From the NCBI GenBank assembly GCA_031254035.1, contig JAIRVF010000042.1, positions 1 to 64,000 on the forward strand: a stretch of DNA of 64,000 nucleotides. Direction: 5' to 3'. The translations under genes were made by a program, and so were the position numbers. Position 1 is the first letter of the stretch. The number at the start of each line of letters is the position of its first letter. Below, in pieces: positions 62,069 to 64,000 of this stretch. The notes beneath the pieces are model-generated. The model ran no database searches. It was given only the letters and a program-made list of their open reading frames with translations, and was not told the origin of the DNA. This DNA comes from Paenibacillus sp. (GTDB lineage Bacteria; Bacillota; Bacilli; Paenibacillales; Paenibacillaceae).

Positions 62069-62323
62069 TTAAATATAGGAATATTTCCATCTGATAAGTA
62101 CTAGAATATATAGAAAATGTTTATCGACACTATGGCTTAAGGAAACCAGAACTGCGTTTAGCCTTATCCGGAATCTTCTATAATATAGAATCATGTAATT
62201 GCCGCTAGGCCCACATCCAGCATGGCATTCTGGGTTTTTCCGGTACAGGCCATTTGTGTCACACCGAGGGCACCGGACCTTATTAAAGTCAGAAACAATG
62301 GTTGGTTTTTTAGGGAATTTCAT
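62069..62323 (-). CDS. doubtful 84-residue cysteine-containing ORF
   Basis: The first 50 residues look coding (MKFPKKPTIVSDFNKVRCPR, CDTNGLYRKNPECHAGCGPS) and include CPRC and CHAGC, possibly a zinc site. The remainder is AT-rich and low-quality, and no SD precedes the ATG. It could be a remnant N-terminus. The region 61741-62068 contains only htrA's promoter region and no gene. Confidence 0.25.
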   Translation of the reverse strand: MKFPKKPTIVSDFNKVRCPRCDTNGLYRKNPECHAGCGPSGNYMILYYRRFRIRLNAVLVSLSHSVDKHFLYILVLIRWKYSYI

Positions 62324-62384
62324 AAAGTGTTTTTGGTAACCATAGTAAGAGAAGATTAAAAGACAATATGAGGAGGATGAGCAT

Positions 62385-62594
62385 ATGATAGAACGATTCC
62401 CGTCCGGTATGGACTATGTGCAGATGATGGCCAAACTTGGGGATTTGAAGGACGAGCATTACCGCAATACCCTTGCCCTCAGCACCATCATTGAACTGCT
62501 AATTGACAAGGGTATCCTCTCCAGGGAAGAGGTAGAGAGGAAGGCGGCTGAACTCGACCAGTTTATGGTTCGCTCACCTTATCCCACGGTGTAG
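62385..62594 (+). CDS. small helical protein of unknown function
   Basis: 69 residues, ATG 62385 with GAGGAGG 8 nt upstream, so translation is well supported. MIERFPSGMDYVQMMAKLGD, LKDEHYRNTLALSTIIELLI, DKGILSREEVERKAAELDQF. It is helical and amphipathic, with ILSREEVERKAAELD forming a short helix pair often seen at domain ends. Its last 32 bases overlap the convergent walJ 3' end. No family assignment. Confidence 0.75.
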   Translation: MIERFPSGMDYVQMMAKLGDLKDEHYRNTLALSTIIELLIDKGILSREEVERKAAELDQFMVRSPYPTV

Positions 62595-63369
62595 GCCGGT
62601 CGTAATACGTATCGCATAATTTGAATTCACTATCCTTATAAAAGCAGCCGCGCTCCTCCATGCTGTCACGCACCGTCATTTTCGCCAAATCCATCATATT
62701 ATGATCGCGGCTGAGATGTGCCAGATAGGTCCGCTTCAAATCACCGGTCAGCAGCTCGCTCAGCGCTTCGCCGGCAGCCACATTCGACAAGTGCCCCATG
62801 TCACCCAAAATACGGCGCTTAATGTTCCAGGGGTACCGGCCCATACGCAGCATCTCGATATCATGGTTTGATTCTAATACCATCACGTTCGAATCACTGA
62901 TGGTCCGCTTCACTTTGTCGCTCATATAACCAAGATCCGTTGCGACACTGAGCTTTTCGTTCCCGTCATAAAAACAGTACCCTACAGGTTCAGCGGCATC
63001 ATGCGAAATGCCAACGGATTCCACGCGCAGCGAGCCGAAGTCGCGGACTTCGCCGCTGTCCATGACAATTCGGTTCTCTTCGGCGATTTTCCCGATGGAC
63101 TTCTCCATCGCTTCCCATGTCTTTTCATTGGCGTAGATTGGCAGGTCATATTTGCGCGCCACGGCGCCAAGGCCTTTGATATGGTCGGAATGCTCATGGG
63201 TGACAAGGATGCCTTCAATCTCCTCACCCGTCACGTCCCGCTCCTTTAGCAACTCGTCAATTCGTTTGGCGCTCAAGCCCGCATCAATCATCAGCGTCGT
63301 TTCTTCATTCCTGACCACGGTAGCATTGCCGGTCGAACCGCTGGACAGCACTGTAAAAGATATCCCCAT
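62563..63369 (-). CDS. walJ: MBL-fold exonuclease-like WalJ (YycJ)
   Basis: 268 residues from ATG 63369; AAAAGGAG is 8 nt upstream, whereas the ATG at 63375 is too close. Metallo-beta-lactamase fold with the metal site THEHSDHIKG (His58, His60, Asp62, His63), the opening VLSSGSTGNATVV and the conserved LESNHDIEML, GDMGHLSNVAAGEAL and YLAHLSRDHN. Family members belong to the DNase group linked to WalRK and are implicated in coordinating cell division with DNA replication or in mismatch repair. Second visible gene of the wal operon. Confidence 0.95.
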   Translation of the reverse strand: MGISFTVLSSGSTGNATVVRNEETTLMIDAGLSAKRIDELLKERDVTGEEIEGILVTHEHSDHIKGLGAVARKYDLPIYANEKTWEAMEKSIGKIAEENRIVMDSGEVRDFGSLRVESVGISHDAAEPVGYCFYDGNEKLSVATDLGYMSDKVKRTISDSNVMVLESNHDIEMLRMGRYPWNIKRRILGDMGHLSNVAAGEALSELLTGDLKRTYLAHLSRDHNMMDLAKMTVRDSMEERGCFYKDSEFKLCDTYYDRPTPWDKVSEP

Positions 63370-63374
63370 TCCCA

Positions 63375-64000
63375 TTACTCCTTTTCTTTCTCGGTCTTCG
63401 GACTGGTCACCGTGACATCCCCGCTGATGCCCTGAACATAATACATCTCTCCGTTTTCCAATGTGAACCGCCACGAAGGGGCGGCCACCTGGCTTTCCGA
63501 GTTATACACCTGCCCGTAATACCCAAGCTGTATATCCTTGATTGCCGAACCCGGCGGAATATGCCGCTCCACCAGTGTTTTCAGCGCATTGCTAGCTGGC
63601 ATCATTTTTTGATGTTCCTTATCACCCGCTCCGGATGCTACAATTTCAACCGGCGAATAGCGATAGGCTATAATCCGCTGCTCGCTATAATACAGCTCCA
63701 TCTGATCGTTAAAAAGCGGCCATTTATGATCCACAAGCGCGTGCATCACGAAACGTCCGGCCGCTTCAGCCTGATTGACCCGCTCCGTTTCGCTTTTGCT
63801 CGTATACTCACCTGCCTGCGGATCATACTGATAGTTCCCAATTTCCGGAATCGGGCCCTTCAAGGCGCTCACCAAATCTTTATCTCTGAAGATCAGCTGG
63901 CTTTCAATTTTATCCTGAAGTCCGATTTGTGGGCCAATACTTTCCCCGTTCAAATATTGATACGTAATCTTGGGAAGCTGTGGCGTAATGCTTGGAATCT
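63375..64000 (-). CDS. walI: two-component regulator protein WalI (YycI), 5' end cut by window
   Basis: The frame stays open to the window edge; about 208 residues are visible. The YycI domain is clear from DKIESQLIFRDKDLVSALKG, RFVMHALVDHKWPLFNDQME, LYYSEQRIIAYRYSPVEIVA, HIPPGSAIKDIQLGYYGQVY and SWRFTLENGEMYYVQGISGD. The N-terminal membrane helix lies outside the window. WalI with WalH restrains the WalK kinase. Stop codon TAA is 6 bp from the walJ start, so the two are in one operon. Confidence 0.93.
   Translation of the reverse strand, partial: IPSITPQLPKITYQYLNGESIGPQIGLQDKIESQLIFRDKDLVSALKGPIPEIGNYQYDPQAGEYTSKSETERVNQAEAAGRFVMHALVDHKWPLFNDQMELYYSEQRIIAYRYSPVEIVASGAGDKEHQKMMPASNALKTLVERHIPPGSAIKDIQLGYYGQVYNSESQVAAPSWRFTLENGEMYYVQGISGDVTVTSPKTEKEKE

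Noticed and set aside
1..64000. CRISPR array, intact insertion sequence, prophage, tRNA or rRNA genes
   Set aside because: No regularly spaced direct repeats, transposase or integrase frames, tRNA cloverleaf or rRNA sequence were seen. The clustered repeats at 59469-59646 are too few, irregularly spaced and in both orientations.

Overview
The window is from a low-to-mid GC, spore-forming Firmicute, most likely Paenibacillus or a close relative. The pointers are strong SD sequences with TTG/GTG starts, a wal-operon tail in the order walI-walJ-htrA-rlmH on the minus strand (the arrangement next to the replication origin in Bacillales), a PyrR attenuator, an M-box, BclA-like surface proteins, and copper-amine-oxidase-type stalk domains on a secreted leucine-rich protein. 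No rRNA, tRNA, CRISPR array, intact insertion sequence or prophage was seen. The species assignment is inference.

Layout. 1-13 kb: a LysR regulator divergent from a CofE-like F420 ligase; an ABC-2 exporter pair; a very large hybrid sensor kinase; a GAP-family membrane protein; a MarR-NmrA-DUF1772 operon with two matching MarR-type operators; a beta-lactamase-fold serine hydrolase. 13-16.7 kb: a TPR-SMI1 fusion, an alpha/beta hydrolase, a truncated membrane protein, and a lipoprotein barnase with its barstar (ATGA-coupled). 16.7-22.5 kb: a glycan locus with three overlapping glycosyltransferase genes on the minus strand facing two small jelly-roll (BclA-C-like) proteins that flank a sugar nucleotidyltransferase. 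It looks like spore or cell surface glycoprotein synthesis.

22.6-38.4 kb: SelO, a recent tandem duplication of a DUF2785 gene that carries a scrap of an alpha/beta hydrolase, two WYL regulators each followed by a co-oriented target gene behind a CTGACATC-type inverted repeat, malate:quinone oxidoreductase, DUF1266, an AadK-like nucleotidyltransferase, a small DUF4062 protein, a DJ-1 family protein, a lipoprotein, a frameshifted DUF5643-like pseudogene, and a secreted protein made of two nearly identical domains. 38.7-47 kb: codBA behind a PyrR RNA attenuator, a chemoreceptor, and a MgtA Mg2+ ATPase behind an M-box riboswitch and three successive terminators.

47-58.7 kb: accessory-looking DNA with DbpA-type helicase, a methyltransferase-TPR protein, a decayed second copy of that methyltransferase next to a second GIY-YIG gene, several other broken genes, an ABC-F protein, a secreted LRR protein, and a strongly structured non-coding segment at about 51.23-51.38 kb. 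58.8-64 kb: the conserved origin-proximal block rlmH, CxxH/CxxC protein, htrA, walJ, walI (cut by the window end), with short interspersed repeats between rlmH and the CxxH gene.
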